A DNA stretch of 64,000 nt, from contig NZ_BCZK01000014.1 in the NCBI RefSeq assembly GCF_001598695.1, positions 1 to 64,000 of the forward strand, given 5' to 3'. This stretch comes from Klebsiella oxytoca NBRC 105695 (GTDB lineage Bacteria > Pseudomonadota > Gammaproteobacteria > Enterobacterales > Enterobacteriaceae). Both the position numbers and the translations under genes were made by a program. A model generated the notes under the pieces. That model worked only from the letters and a program-made list of their open reading frames with translations. It searched no databases and was not told where the DNA came from. Positions 36,600 through 46,525 of this stretch are shown piece after piece. Numbering within the stretch: the first letter of the stretch is position 1; the number at the start of each line of letters is the position of its first letter.

Positions 36600-37588
36600 T
36601 TTTTGCGGGACTCCTGAATTAACAACACGATGAGGTAGATGCCGCCAATGCTGACGGTCACCACGCCCACCGGTAACTGATAGGGCATAAACAGACGCTG
36701 CGCGGCGTAGTCGGAGATGGCCAGCAGCAGGGCGCCGCACAGCGCCGCCTGAGTCAGCCCCCAGCGCGCGGTACCGCTGAGGCGGCGCGCGATATGCGGG
36801 GCCACCAGCGCGATAAATGAAATCGGCCCGGCGAGCGCGGTGGCGGCGGCGGTCAGTACCACCCCGACCAGCATCATCAGCAGGCGCGAACGCTCAACCC
36901 GCACGCCCAGCGCACAGGCGGTATCGTCACCCATCTCCAGCAGCCGCATGCGCCGCGCCAGCAGCGCCCCGCAGACCAGCATCAAGAGAATCAGCGGCGC
37001 GGAGGGCCAGGTTTTTCCCCAGGTCAGTCCGTTAAGCGAGCCGGCATACCACAGCCCGGCGGAGAGGGCGGTTTCCAGCGAAGCGCGCAGCAGTAGCCAG
37101 GTATTGAATGCTACCAGCATGGCGCGGACGCCGATGCCGATAATAATCAGGCGAAAGGTTTCAATCCCGTTGCGCCACGCCAGTATCCAGACCACCAGCG
37201 CGGTGAGGATCCCGCCAGCCATCGCCGCCGCGGCGATGGCCGCCAGGTTCTGGCCGAACATGACCATGGCGACCAGCACACCGCTCCACGCCCCGGTGTT
37301 AAAACCCATCACGTCCGGGCTACCCAAGGGGTTGCGGGTGAGCGACTGGAAAATCGCGCCGCTGACGCCGAGGGCGGCGCCGATCAGCAGCGCCATCAGC
37401 ACGCGGGGCAGGCGCCACTCGGTCACCACCAGGGTGATATTGCGCGGCGCATCGCCGAGCAACGCGGAGATAACCTGTTCAACGCTTAACGGTACCAGGC
37501 CGGTGCCGAGCCCCCACAGGGAGACCAGGGCGCTGGCGATCAGCAGCAGCAGGCAGCTAAACATCAGGCGGCGGGACGGGGCCATCAC
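36596..37588 (-). CDS. fepG: Ferric enterobactin ABC importer, permease FepG
   Basis: A 330-residue FecCD-family permease with about nine to ten transmembrane helices. It has GVSGAIFQSLTRNPLGSPDVMGFNTGA near residues 74-100 and the ATPase-docking GPISFIALVAPHIARRL near residue 251, both typical of iron-siderophore permeases. It overlaps both neighbours by four bases, so fepD-fepG-fepC is a coupled operon. FepG forms the channel heterodimer with FepD. Confidence 0.96.
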   Translation of the reverse strand: MMAPSRRLMFSCLLLLIASALVSLWGLGTGLVPLSVEQVISALLGDAPRNITLVVTEWRLPRVLMALLIGAALGVSGAIFQSLTRNPLGSPDVMGFNTGAWSGVLVAMVMFGQNLAAIAAAAMAGGILTALVVWILAWRNGIETFRLIIIGIGVRAMLVAFNTWLLLRASLETALSAGLWYAGSLNGLTWGKTWPSAPLILLMLVCGALLARRMRLLEMGDDTACALGVRVERSRLLMMLVGVVLTAAATALAGPISFIALVAPHIARRLSGTARWGLTQAALCGALLLAISDYAAQRLFMPYQLPVGVVTVSIGGIYLIVLLIQESRKK

Positions 37589-38592
37589 ATTCCACCTCCG
37601 CGCGGCTGGCGGCGGACCAGCCAGATCAGCACCGGCGCGCCGATAAAGGCGCTGACGACCGAAACTCGCAGCTCACCGGGGACCAGCAGACGGCCCAGCA
37701 CGTCGGCAAACAGCAGCAGGGCAGGGGTGGCCAGCAGGGTGACCGGCAGCGACCAGCGATGATCCGCGCCCACCAGCCAGCGGGCCATATGCGGCATCAT
37801 CAGGCCAATAAAGGCGATGGGCCCGACCACCGCCGTGGCGCTGCCGCACAGGACGGTAATCGCCAGCAGGCCGATGAGCTGGGTACGTGCCACCCGGCTG
37901 CCGAGCGCGGTGGCCGTATCGTTACCGAGGCTCAGGCTGTTTAAGGCCCTGCTCAGCAATAGCGTCACCAGGCCGGCAATGAGTACCGGGATCAGGACAA
38001 TTTTAAGCGTTTGCAGGGTGCGCACGTCCAGCGAACCCGCCTGCCAGAAGCGCAGCTGATCGTAGACGTCGGGGTTGAGCAGGGCGATACCGCTGGAAAG
38101 GCCTTCCAGCACCGCCGCCAGGGCGACCCCCGCGAGGGTCAGGCGAACCGGGCTCAGCTGGCCGCCGCCCTGGCTGCCGGTAAAGGCGACCAGCAGCGAG
38201 GCGCCGAACGCGCCGCAAAAGGCCATCAGCAGCTGCTCCTGCGGTGAGGAGATACCAAACAGCGCCGCACCCAGCACGATAGCGAAGCTGGCGCCGGAGT
38301 TGACGCCGAGGATCCCCGGATCCGCCAGCGGGTTACGGGTCAGCGTTTGCATCAGCGCTCCGGCCAGGCCCAGCGCGGCGCCGGCCAGCAGCCCGGCAAG
38401 GGTTCGCGGCAGTCGGGCATCAAGGACGATGGTGCAATCGGCGCTCTGGCAGGTGCCGGCGAAAGCATCGATGACGACGCTAAACGGTAGGGGTTTGGCG
38501 CCGATCAGCAGGCTGAGCGCAACCGCAATGATTAAGACGATTAAAAGACCCGGCACGGCAAAGGCGCGCGCCGCGGTCGTTGAAGACGACAT
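37585..38592 (-). CDS. fepD: Ferric enterobactin ABC importer, permease FepD
   Basis: A 335-residue FecCD-family permease with the motif GLAGALMQTLTRNPLADPGILGVNSGA near residues 75-101 and GPIAFIGLMMPHMARWLVG near residue 255. It is the first gene of fepDGC, divergent from entS across a 112-bp region with a strong Fur box. It works with FepG, FepC and periplasmic FepB. Confidence 0.96.
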   Translation of the reverse strand: MSSSTTAARAFAVPGLLIVLIIAVALSLLIGAKPLPFSVVIDAFAGTCQSADCTIVLDARLPRTLAGLLAGAALGLAGALMQTLTRNPLADPGILGVNSGASFAIVLGAALFGISSPQEQLLMAFCGAFGASLLVAFTGSQGGGQLSPVRLTLAGVALAAVLEGLSSGIALLNPDVYDQLRFWQAGSLDVRTLQTLKIVLIPVLIAGLVTLLLSRALNSLSLGNDTATALGSRVARTQLIGLLAITVLCGSATAVVGPIAFIGLMMPHMARWLVGADHRWSLPVTLLATPALLLFADVLGRLLVPGELRVSVVSAFIGAPVLIWLVRRQPRGGGM

Positions 38593-38610
38593 GGCTTACA
38601 TCCCTGACAT

Positions 38611-38629
38611 GATAATGATAGTAATTATC
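38611..38629. promoter_or_regulatory. Fur box between fepD and entS
   Basis: The 19-mer at 38611-38629 (GATAATGATAGTAATTATC) matches the Fur consensus at 17 of 19 positions. It lies 19 bases upstream of the fepD start on the minus strand and 76 bases upstream of entS. This agrees with the iron-regulated bidirectional fepD-entS promoter known in E. coli. Confidence 0.9.
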
Positions 38630-38704
38630 GTTATCGATTCTATCCAGTTATGTTAGCATGTGCACCCATAAAAATGGTATGGAAAATAATAACAAGGCGC
38701 TGTC

Positions 38705-39946
38705 ATGAACCGACAATCCTGGCTGCTGAATCTCAGCTTGCTGAAAACCCACCCGGCCTTTCGCGCCGTCTTTATCGCCCGCTTTATCTCAATTCTGTCG
38801 CTTGGCCTGCTGGGCGTGGCGATCCCGGTACAGATCCAGATGATGACCCATTCGACCTGGCAAGTGGGGCTGTCGGTCACCTTAACCGGCGGTTCGATGT
38901 TTGTCGGTCTGATGATCGGCGGCGTGCTTGCCGACCGCTATGAGCGTAAGCGTCTGATCCTGCTGGCGCGCGGCACCTGCGGCATCGGCTTCGTCGGCCT
39001 GTGCCTCAACGCTATGCTGCCGGAACCGTCGCTCATCGCAATCTATCTGCTGGGCATCTGGGACGGCCTGTTTGCCTCAATCGGCGTGACCGCGCTGCTG
39101 GCGGCGACCCCAGCGCTGGTTGGCCGGGAAAATCTGATGCAGGCCGGGGCGATCACTATGTTGACGGTGCGGCTGGGATCGGTCATTTCACCGATGATCG
39201 GCGGTCTGCTGCTGGCAACCGGCGGCGTGGCCTGGAACTACGGGCTGGCGGCGGCAGGTACTTTTATAACGACGCTGACCCTGCTGCGTTTGCCGCGGCT
39301 GGCGCCGCCGCCGCAGCCGCGCGAGCACCCGCTAAAATCGCTGAACGCGGGATTGAAGTTTCTGTTTAACAGCCCGCTTATCGGCGGCATTGCGCTGCTT
39401 GGCGGACTGCTGACGATGGCCAGCGCGGTGCGCGTGCTCTATCCGGCGCTGGCCGGAAGCTGGCAGATGTCGGCGTCGCAGATTGGCCTGCTGTACGCGG
39501 CGATCCCTTTGGGAGCGGCGTTCGGCGCGTTGACCAGCGGACAGCTGGCGCAGACGGCGAAGCCCGGCGTGCTGATGCTGGCGACCACCGTCGGCTCGTT
39601 TGTGGCGATTGCGCTGTTCAGCCTGATGCCGGTGTGGGAGCTGGGCGCGATGTGCCTGGCGCTGTTTGGCTGGCTGAGCGCAATAAGCTCGCTGCTGCAA
39701 TATACGCTGATCCAGACGCAAACCCCGGAGAATATGCTCGGGCGCATCAACGGGCTGTGGACCGCGCAGAACGTGACCGGCGATGCGATAGGCGCGGCGC
39801 TGTTGGGGGGGTTGGGCGCGATTCTGACGCCGGCCGCTTCGGCGAGCGCCAGCGGCTGGGCGCTGGTGATTGTGGGCGTGGTGCTGGTCGGGCTGCTACG
39901 CGAGCTGCGCCGCTTTCAGCGCCCGGAGACGGTCAGCGAAAGCTAG
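38705..39946 (+). CDS. entS: Enterobactin exporter
   Basis: A 413-residue MFS transporter (E. coli EntS 416) with twelve predicted helices. The loop 2-3 motif is [19 protein letters not shown] near residues 76-94. Sequence and position (divergent from fepDGC) identify EntS, which moves enterobactin across the inner membrane to the periplasm, from which TolC-dependent pumps release it. In E. coli fepB follows directly; here a chitinase gene intervenes. Confidence 0.95.
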   Translation: MNRQSWLLNLSLLKTHPAFRAVFIARFISILSLGLLGVAIPVQIQMMTHSTWQVGLSVTLTGGSMFVGLMIGGVLADRYERKRLILLARGTCGIGFVGLCLNAMLPEPSLIAIYLLGIWDGLFASIGVTALLAATPALVGRENLMQAGAITMLTVRLGSVISPMIGGLLLATGGVAWNYGLAAAGTFITTLTLLRLPRLAPPPQPREHPLKSLNAGLKFLFNSPLIGGIALLGGLLTMASAVRVLYPALAGSWQMSASQIGLLYAAIPLGAAFGALTSGQLAQTAKPGVLMLATTVGSFVAIALFSLMPVWELGAMCLALFGWLSAISSLLQYTLIQTQTPENMLGRINGLWTAQNVTGDAIGAALLGGLGAILTPAASASASGWALVIVGVVLVGLLRELRRFQRPETVSES

Positions 39947-39954
39947 TTCCGCCG

Positions 39955-40130
39955 GTCTTCCCGGAGGCGGCGCGTCGCGCCTGTCCGGGCTACTGGCCCG
40001 CAGACGACGGTGAACCCGTAGCCCGGGTTAGCGCAGCGCGACCCGGGAAGAAGCCGCGCCGATGTATTTATCCCGGCGCATTCCGGGCTATCGACTTGCA
40101 GTAGCCCGCTAGCGCCACCGGGAAAACCGA
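39955..40130. repeat. REP-like repeat cluster downstream of entS
   Basis: Three or more units are visible: TCCCGGAGGCGGCGCGTCGC...CCGGGCTAC (39958-39992), GTAGCCCGGGTTAGCGCAGC...CCGGGAA (40018-40049) and GTAGCCCGCTAGCGCCACCG (40100-40122). They fill the gap between the convergent entS and chitinase genes, next to one side of the gene that interrupts the enterobactin locus. Confidence 0.75.
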
Positions 40131-40140
40131 AAAGAGCGCC

Positions 40141-40170
40141 AATAAAAAGCCCCGGATGGCTCCGGGGCTG
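40141..40170 (-). terminator. Intrinsic terminator of the chitinase gene
   Basis: AGCCCCGGA-TGGC-TCCGGGGCT is a perfect 9-bp stem that, read on the minus strand, is followed by TTTTTATT. It starts 29 bases after the chitinase stop. Confidence 0.88.
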
Positions 40171-40198
40171 GCTATTACTCGTCAGTGACGATTAACGC

Positions 40199-42340
40199 TT
40201 AGTACGCGCCAAGATCGCTCCATACCGCGAACTGACCGCAGTTCAGGTCCGGCTGGTCACCCTGAGACCACCATTTCACCTGGTAGTTATGGCCTTTCCA
40301 GCTGACGGTTTCAAAGGTACCCCAGTTGCTGCCATACACGGTGCTGGCATTCCACAGCGGATAAGGCGTGGTTTCGTCTGACGGCACTACATCATCATCC
40401 GCCGGTTGAGGTTGATCATCGCTGTTATCCTGGTCGTCCGCCGGCTCATCATCGTTCTTGTCTTCCGACTCGTCTTCGCTGTCATCGCTCTGGGTCGCGG
40501 CGACGACGGAGAGCACAAAGCGCTGCTGCGTTGACGGCTCACCCCAGGTATCGCGCACGAACAGAGTAAAGGTGAACTCGGTATCTTCGCTCACTTTCGG
40601 GACGTCGAACTCGATGACGGCGGCGGTTTTATCCGCCACGGCGATCGCCGCAGGCACGCCCCAACTGAAGGACAGGTCGTCGCTATCTTCATCCGAGGAT
40701 TTTTCGCCGGAAAGACGCACGCGGGAGCCGCCAACCACCATCAGTTCGATGGCTGCTTTCGGCGCGTGGTTGACCGCCGGTTCAGGCTGAACGTCGTCTT
40801 CCTCATTTTCATTCGTTTCATCCGCTTCATCCGTCGGTTCGACGTTGATGCCTTCGAAATAGAACGGCTCCATATCGATAACTTCAGAGGCCATTTCATA
40901 GCCCAGACCTTCACGCGCGGCGTTCACCAGCACGCCGTTGTCCTGGTCGATAGTCCAGGTGAACAGCGCGCCCAGACCGAGGCTGGCTGCGTATTCGCCC
41001 TTGGCTTTCACCGTACGCGGGGTGTCCAGAGACATGAACAGTTTGCTTTCCGGATTGTAGAGGTAATCCGCATTGGCCACCTGGTCGGTATAGACGTTGA
41101 AACCGTTACGGCCTTTCTGGTTTTCCAGATCCAGGTAGTTATAAATGGTGTCATACCATTCGGTGGTACCCGACTCGAAGGTACCCACGGTGGTGCCGGT
41201 GCCCGGGTTATAGGTACCCTTGAGCGGAGACAGAGATTCCAGCTCTGCATTGCGGCCGTTACGGCTATAGGCAGCGTAACCAATATTAATGCGGTCTGAC
41301 GGGAAGCCTTCGGCCAGCAGATGGTCGACGATGGTATTGACCGCCCAGCCGCCTTCTTCCAGCGCGTTCAGGTTGGTGTGATGGGTCAGGGTTTCCGCCC
41401 ACGGCGTACCGAAGAAGTCATAGGTCATCACGTTGATGCCGTACAGACCGGCCTGCAGCAGCGCTTTCACGTTGGAGTAATCGAAGGTCTTCACTACCGC
41501 GGAGCTGGCAATGGAGATTTTGACGTTGCTCAGACCGGCGGAATCCAGCTGCTTACGCAGCTCGCCGATCAGCAGCGCATAGTTTTCGCCGTCTTCCGGG
41601 CCGTAAGGATTGCCCGCGCCTTCCGCGTTCGGGTATTCCCAGTCGATATCCACTTCGCTGAACATCGGGAACTGTTTGAACAGTTTTACCACGCCTTTCG
41701 CGAAGGTTTTACGGGCGGAATCAGAAGCTGCGGTTTCGTGGAAGCTGTTACTCATGGTCCAGCCGCCGATGCTCATGGACAGCACCAGATCGTGACCCTG
41801 CTGCTTCGCTTTGGCCTGCAGATCGCGCAGGCCGCCGAGCAGACCTTTGGTATTCGCCTGAGTGACGGTTTTCGGATCGACGTCCCAGCCGCTGACGGAG
41901 TGGCCAACGTTAACGTAGGACTGGAAATCGCCCCACGGATCGAGGAAGGTCGGCTCATATTTGACTTTTCCGCACTGCTCGGCGGCTTCGGCAACCACAT
42001 CGCGGTACATCCCATCCACTTTATGGAAGCCGGTGACGCCGACGAAGCCGACGATGATTTTGTCGTAAGCCGTAGGGGAGACGTTAGTCAGATCGTAGCC
42101 GCGACCGCGGTTATCTTTCGCATCGCCGCCCTGCAGACGTCCGTCATACTGAGACCAGTCGGTGTAGTAACCAAAGACTTTCGGTTTGCTGGTTGAGGCT
42201 TTGTATTTGTTATAGACCGGTTTGGCGACGCGAGCGGAGGTATAGCTGTAGTTGCTCACTTCGGTTGCCGGGTTAAAGCCGTCTGCGGCGTTGCTGGTTT
42301 CGGTCAGCGTATCGCCCTGAATCAATTTGCTTGTTGCCAC
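40199..42340 (-). CDS. Multidomain GH18 chitinase
   Basis: A 713-residue endo-type chitinase. The N-terminal 50 residues have no Sec signal. The GH18 TIM barrel spans about residues 52-485, with SIGGW near 190 and the catalytic motif VDIDWE (acid E235), plus MTYDFFG near residue 317. Two very acidic Asp/Glu-rich linkers (about 505-530 and 625-665) flank an Ig/PKD-like domain (about 533-622). A chitin-binding CBM5/12 module ends the protein (YPLWNASTVY...VKWWSQGD, about 667-713). It cuts chitin in insect, fungal or crustacean material. Export without a signal peptide implies a non-Sec or lysis-type route. It is an isolated insertion between entS and fepB, with its own terminator. Confidence 0.92.
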   Translation of the reverse strand: MATSKLIQGDTLTETSNAADGFNPATEVSNYSYTSARVAKPVYNKYKASTSKPKVFGYYTDWSQYDGRLQGGDAKDNRGRGYDLTNVSPTAYDKIIVGFVGVTGFHKVDGMYRDVVAEAAEQCGKVKYEPTFLDPWGDFQSYVNVGHSVSGWDVDPKTVTQANTKGLLGGLRDLQAKAKQQGHDLVLSMSIGGWTMSNSFHETAASDSARKTFAKGVVKLFKQFPMFSEVDIDWEYPNAEGAGNPYGPEDGENYALLIGELRKQLDSAGLSNVKISIASSAVVKTFDYSNVKALLQAGLYGINVMTYDFFGTPWAETLTHHTNLNALEEGGWAVNTIVDHLLAEGFPSDRINIGYAAYSRNGRNAELESLSPLKGTYNPGTGTTVGTFESGTTEWYDTIYNYLDLENQKGRNGFNVYTDQVANADYLYNPESKLFMSLDTPRTVKAKGEYAASLGLGALFTWTIDQDNGVLVNAAREGLGYEMASEVIDMEPFYFEGINVEPTDEADETNENEEDDVQPEPAVNHAPKAAIELMVVGGSRVRLSGEKSSDEDSDDLSFSWGVPAAIAVADKTAAVIEFDVPKVSEDTEFTFTLFVRDTWGEPSTQQRFVLSVVAATQSDDSEDESEDKNDDEPADDQDNSDDQPQPADDDVVPSDETTPYPLWNASTVYGSNWGTFETVSWKGHNYQVKWWSQGDQPDLNCGQFAVWSDLGAY

Positions 42341-42541
42341 GTTAATTTCCTTCTGTGTTGAATGCCCACCTCAAGCGGTGTGGGGCAGATAATCGGGCAA
42401 CGCGGCGGCCAGGGCTAATCACAAAATAACACCGGCAGCGATGATATTTCGGCTGAGGCGGCGATGAGGCTGATGAGGTACAGTGAGAGAAAATAAGCTT
42501 TTATAACAAAGAGATGATGTGAGGAGTGATGCGCGATGAGA

Positions 42542-42562
42542 TCCCGGCGACCCGCGCCGGGA
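42542..42562. other. Hairpin in the fepB-chitinase gap
   Basis: TCCCGGCG-ACCCG-CGCCGGGA is an 8-bp stem just after the fepB stop on the minus strand. No U-tract follows. The rest of the gap 42341-42570 is AT-richer than its surroundings and probably contains the chitinase promoter; no operator was recognised there. Confidence 0.5.
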
Positions 42563-42570
42563 GAAGAGTT

Positions 42571-43530
42571 TTAAGCAAAGAGCGCGGCTAAGCGCTGCAG
42601 CACCAGTACGGCGCTGTAATAATCCAGGCGGAAGGTTTCCGTTCCCAGCGGATAAACGCGTTTACCTTCGACTGCGGGCAGATGCGACAGCAGCGGGTTG
42701 GCGTAAATCGCATCGGCATCTTTTTGGTCGCCAGCAAACAGGAACAGGCTCTGACCGTTAAGTCCGGCGGCTAAATTTTCACCGCCCAGCTGCACGATAT
42801 CATGACGTTTCCCCTGACTCTGGCTGGCATGCAGCCCGGCGGGCAGATCGGCAAGGGTAAAGCCCAGCTGTTGAAGCATCTGCCCCTGAGCGGACTCTTT
42901 CGTCCAGATATTGGCGCTATGGGCCGCGGCGGTGTAGACCAGCGCGGTGACCGGCTGCGGCGGCAGCTTCATCTTCTCTTTCAGCGCCGCCAGCTTAGTA
43001 TCAAATTCCGCAATTCGCTCTGCCGCCTGTTTTTCATGGCCGGTGATCGTCCCCAGTTGGGTCAGCAGGGCCTGCCAGCTTTTGTCATCGTAGTTAATGA
43101 TAAGCGTTGGGGCGATGGTGGAAAGCTGGTCGTAGAGCGTCAACGCCGAATCGCCGCCGGTGGCGCTAATCAGAATCAGATCCGGCATTTGCGCAGCGAC
43201 GGCCTCAGCGCTCGGTTCGCCAATGTAGAGGCGCGACAGCTTCCGCGCTTTCGCCACATCGCTCCACTGACGTAAAAATCCCTGACCGTCGGCGACGCGG
43301 TTGTTCGGCGTCGTGGCGCCGCTGGCGACTACCGGCGCGTCAATCGCCAGTAGTGAGCCGGTCAGCGTCACGCTGGTGGAAACAATTCGCAGGGGCTGGC
43401 TTTCCAGCGTGTGCGTTCCCCGGCTGTCGGTTATCTGCCGCGGCCAGTCTGCCGCCAGCGCTGAGCTAATTCCTAAAATCGCCAGACCGCTGGCGAGGAG
43501 GGTACGGCGGCAAAAGGTGGAGAAATTCAC
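42571..43530 (-). CDS. fepB: Periplasmic ferric enterobactin-binding protein
   Basis: A 319-residue class III siderophore-binding protein (318 in E. coli) with a Sec signal peptide (residues 1-26, ending SALA-ADW). It has the two-lobed periplasmic fold with [19 protein letters not shown] near residue 48 and [20 protein letters not shown] near residue 115. It shuttles ferric enterobactin from FepA to FepDGC. It is divergent from entC across a region with a Fur-like box. Confidence 0.95.
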   Translation of the reverse strand: MNFSTFCRRTLLASGLAILGISSALAADWPRQITDSRGTHTLESQPLRIVSTSVTLTGSLLAIDAPVVASGATTPNNRVADGQGFLRQWSDVAKARKLSRLYIGEPSAEAVAAQMPDLILISATGGDSALTLYDQLSTIAPTLIINYDDKSWQALLTQLGTITGHEKQAAERIAEFDTKLAALKEKMKLPPQPVTALVYTAAAHSANIWTKESAQGQMLQQLGFTLADLPAGLHASQSQGKRHDIVQLGGENLAAGLNGQSLFLFAGDQKDADAIYANPLLSHLPAVEGKRVYPLGTETFRLDYYSAVLVLQRLAALFA

Positions 43531-43628
43531 GTATTCGCATCCTGATTAAGTGGTGATAAATGCTTCTCATTTTCAGCTTTGCGCCGCGTGGATGCAAGCC
43601 TAAGTCGCACAACATGCTACCTGTACGG

Positions 43629-43657
43629 TTGACATAGCGCGCAATACCTTTTAGGTT
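43629..43657 (+). promoter_or_regulatory. Possible entC promoter
   Basis: A perfect -35 hexamer TTGACA (43629-43634) is followed after 17 bases by TAGGTT, a weak -10. It lies 14 bases upstream of the Fur-like box at 43671, giving a plausible iron-repressed arrangement. Confidence 0.4.
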
Positions 43658-43670
43658 ACCCAACCAAAAT

Positions 43671-43689
43671 ATAAATGATAATTATTCGT
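43671..43689. promoter_or_regulatory. Fur-like box between fepB and entC
   Basis: The 19-mer at 43671-43689 matches the Fur consensus at 12 of 19 positions, 12 of them in a 13-base core (AATGATAATTATT). The position in the fepB-entC divergent region matches the known Fur-controlled promoter of E. coli. Confidence 0.7.
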
Positions 43690-43719
43690 AATATCTTTAT
43701 CGTTTTTTTGGAGGATGAT

Positions 43720-44895
43720 ATGGAAACGTCTTTGGCTGAGGAAGTACGGGAGAAAAAAATGACTCTGCCGCCGGAAAGCTTCTTCTTTATGTCGCCGTAC
43801 CGCAGTTTCACCACCGCTGGCTGCTTTAGTCGGTTTTCTCATCCTGCCGCCGATGGCGAAAATCTGGATGGGGAATTCCAGCACAAAATGGCCGCCGCCT
43901 TTACAGCGGCGCGGGCTGCCGGGATCGCTAAGCCGATAATGGTCGGCGCCATTCCGTTTGATACCAGCGAGCCGTCCGAGCTGTTTATACCCACAAGCTG
44001 GGAAACCTTCTCCCGACCAGAAAAGCAGCACTCCGCGCGCTATGCGTCGGGGCTGCAGCCCATGGACGTGATTCAGCGCCGGGAGATCCCCGAACAGGAC
44101 ACCTTTATGGCGATGGTGACGCGCGCGGCGGCCCTGACCGCGACGCCGGAAGTGGACAAAGTGGTCCTGTCGCGCCTGATTGATATCACCACCCGTGAGC
44201 GGGTTGATAGCGGTGCGCTGCTGGAGCGCCTGATTGCCCAGAACCCCGCCAGCTATAACTTCCACGTGCCGCTTTCGGACGGCGGCGTGCTGCTGGGCGC
44301 CAGCCCTGAGCTGCTGTTACGTAAAGAAGGGGCGCATTTTTACTCTCTGCCGTTGGCCGGTTCGGCCCGCCGTCAGCCGGACGATGTGCTGGACCGCGAA
44401 GCGGGGCACAAGCTGCTGGCGTCGGAAAAAGACCGCCATGAACATGAGCTGGTGACCCAGGCGATGAAGGCCGTACTGGCACCGCGCAGCAGCGAGCTAA
44501 GCCTGCCGGATTCTCCGCAGCTGATCACCACGCCGACCCTGTGGCATCTGGCGACGCAGATTCAGGGCGCCGCGCTGGCAAACGAGAATGCCATGTCGCT
44601 GGCCTGTCTGCTGCATCCCACCCCGGCGCTGAGCGGCTTCCCGCATCAGGCGGCAAAACGCCTGATTAACGAACTGGAGCCGTTCGATCGCCAGCTGTTC
44701 GGCGGTATCGTCGGCTGGTGCGATGATGAAGGCAACGGCGAGTGGGTGGTCACCATCCGCTGCGCGCGCCTGCATCAACGCACGCTGCGGCTGTTTGCAG
44801 GCGCAGGGATCGTCCCGGCCTCTTCGCCGCTAGGCGAGTGGCGCGAAACCGGCGTCAAACTGACCACCATGCTGAACGTATTCGGCTTGCAATAA
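43720..44895 (+). CDS. entC: Isochorismate synthase EntC
   Basis: A 391-residue chorismate-binding enzyme, the same length as E. coli EntC. It isomerises chorismate to isochorismate as the first step of 2,3-dihydroxybenzoate synthesis. It has KVVLSRLIDI with the general base lysine near residue 147, LPLAGSARR near residue 212, and HPTPALSGFPHQAAKRLI near residue 305. ATG 43720 with GGAGGATGAT matches the E. coli start; a longer frame from 43675 runs through the Fur box and is rejected. It heads entCEBAH. Confidence 0.96.
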   Translation: METSLAEEVREKKMTLPPESFFFMSPYRSFTTAGCFSRFSHPAADGENLDGEFQHKMAAAFTAARAAGIAKPIMVGAIPFDTSEPSELFIPTSWETFSRPEKQHSARYASGLQPMDVIQRREIPEQDTFMAMVTRAAALTATPEVDKVVLSRLIDITTRERVDSGALLERLIAQNPASYNFHVPLSDGGVLLGASPELLLRKEGAHFYSLPLAGSARRQPDDVLDREAGHKLLASEKDRHEHELVTQAMKAVLAPRSSELSLPDSPQLITTPTLWHLATQIQGAALANENAMSLACLLHPTPALSGFPHQAAKRLINELEPFDRQLFGGIVGWCDDEGNGEWVVTIRCARLHQRTLRLFAGAGIVPASSPLGEWRETGVKLTTMLNVFGLQ

Positions 44896-44901
44896 GGGAC
44901 T

Positions 44902-46512
44902 ATGATGATCGAATTTACCCGCTGGCCGGAAGCGTTCGCGGCCCGCTATCGGCAAAAAGGTTACTGGCAGGATCTGCCGCTGACTAACCTGATTACCCGT
45001 CATGCCGAAAACGATGCTCCCGCCATTATCGACGGCGACAAACGCTACAGTTATCGTGAGTTCAACCGCCTGGTTGATAATCTCGCCTCCTCGCTGCAGC
45101 GTCAGGGCCTGAAGCGCGGCGAAACGGCGCTGGTGCAGCTGGGCAACGTCGCGGAATTTTATCTGACGTTTTTCGCGCTGCTGCGGATCGGCGTGGCGCC
45201 GGTGAATGCGCTGTTCAGCCATCAGCGTAGCGAGCTCAACGCCTACGCCGCCCAGATTGAACCCGCCTTGCTGATTGCCGATCGCGAACACGCGCTGTTT
45301 GCCGATGACGAATTTCTGAATGATTTTGTCAGCCAGCATCCCTCGATACGCGTGGCTCTGCTGCTCAACGACAGCGGCGAACGGAGCCTGACGGCAGCCA
45401 TTGAGCGGCCTGGCGATAATTTCATTGCCGGACCAACGCCTGCCGACGAAGTGGCGTTTTTCCAGCTTTCCGGCGGCAGCACCGGTACGCCGAAGCTCAT
45501 CCCGCGTACCCATAACGACTACGACTACAGCATTCGCCGCAGCAACGAGCTATGCGGCGTGAGCGCCGAAACGCGCTACCTGAACGCGCTTCCCGCCGCC
45601 CATAACTACGCGATGAGTTCGCCAGGTTCTTTAGGCGTCTTCCTCGCCGGCGGTGTGGTGGTACTGGCGCACGATCCGAGCGCCACACTCTGCTTCCCGC
45701 TGATTGAAAAACACCAGATTAACCTGACCTCGCTGGTTCCGCCTGCGGTCAGCCTGTGGCTGCAGGAGATCCAGGATTCCGGCAGCAATGCCCGCCTGCA
45801 ATCGCTGCGGCTGCTGCAGGTTGGCGGGGCGCGCCTGTCCGCGACGCTCGCGGCGCGTATTCCGGCGGAAATCGGCTGTCAGCTTCAGCAGGTCTTCGGC
45901 ATGGCGGAGGGGCTGGTGAACTATACCCGCCTCAACGATAGCCCCGAGCGCATTATCAATACTCAGGGTTGCCCGATGTGTCCGGACGATGAAGTGTGGG
46001 TGGCCGATGCGCAGGGCAATCCGCTGCCGCGGGGCGAAGTCGGACGGCTGATGACCCGTGGTCCTTACACCTTCCGCGGCTATTACAAGAGTCCGCAGCA
46101 TAATGCCGAAGCCTTTGATGCCGACGGGTTCTACTGTTCTGGCGATCTGATCTCGATCGATGAAGACGGCTATATCACCGTGCAGGGACGGGAAAAAGAT
46201 CAGATCAACCGCGGCGGGGAGAAGATCGCGGCGGAAGAGATCGAAAACCTGCTGCTGCGCCATCCGGCGGTGATCCACGTCGCGCTGGTCAGCATGGAAG
46301 ATAGCCTGCTGGGAGAAAAGAGCTGCGCATATCTGGTGGTAAAAGAACCTCTGCGCGCGGTGGCGGTACGCCGCTTCCTGCGGGAACAAGGGGTCGCAGA
46401 ATTTAAACTGCCGGACCGCGTGGAGTGCGTTGATGCGCTGCCGCTGACGCCGGTGGGCAAAGTCGATAAAAAACAATTACGTCAGTGGCTGGCTGAACGC
46501 AAGCTGGGCTGA
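44902..46512 (+). CDS. entE: 2,3-dihydroxybenzoate-AMP ligase EntE
   Basis: A 536-residue adenylation enzyme, the same length as in E. coli. It activates dihydroxybenzoate with ATP and loads it onto the carrier domain of EntB. It has the A3 motif [19 protein letters not shown] near residues 190-210, [14 protein letters not shown] near residue 330, [14 protein letters not shown] near 412 and the C-terminal catalytic lysine in [13 protein letters not shown]. It follows entC by six bases. Confidence 0.96.
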   Translation: MMIEFTRWPEAFAARYRQKGYWQDLPLTNLITRHAENDAPAIIDGDKRYSYREFNRLVDNLASSLQRQGLKRGETALVQLGNVAEFYLTFFALLRIGVAPVNALFSHQRSELNAYAAQIEPALLIADREHALFADDEFLNDFVSQHPSIRVALLLNDSGERSLTAAIERPGDNFIAGPTPADEVAFFQLSGGSTGTPKLIPRTHNDYDYSIRRSNELCGVSAETRYLNALPAAHNYAMSSPGSLGVFLAGGVVVLAHDPSATLCFPLIEKHQINLTSLVPPAVSLWLQEIQDSGSNARLQSLRLLQVGGARLSATLAARIPAEIGCQLQQVFGMAEGLVNYTRLNDSPERIINTQGCPMCPDDEVWVADAQGNPLPRGEVGRLMTRGPYTFRGYYKSPQHNAEAFDADGFYCSGDLISIDEDGYITVQGREKDQINRGGEKIAAEEIENLLLRHPAVIHVALVSMEDSLLGEKSCAYLVVKEPLRAVAVRRFLREQGVAEFKLPDRVECVDALPLTPVGKVDKKQLRQWLAERKLG

Positions 46513-46525
46513 AGGAGAAGACAGA

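Noticed and set aside
35766-36617. 283-codon plus-strand frame
   Set aside because: It is antisense to fepC, whose ATPase motifs are complete.
36840-37646. 268-codon plus-strand frame
   Set aside because: It is antisense to fepG and fepD and shows no domain.
41321-42196. 291-codon plus-strand frame
   Set aside because: It is antisense to the chitinase catalytic domain, which carries the GH18 motif.
43651-44265. 204-codon minus-strand frame
   Set aside because: It is antisense to entC and crosses the Fur-like box.
45631-46476. 281-codon minus-strand frame
   Set aside because: It is antisense to entE, which has all adenylation motifs.
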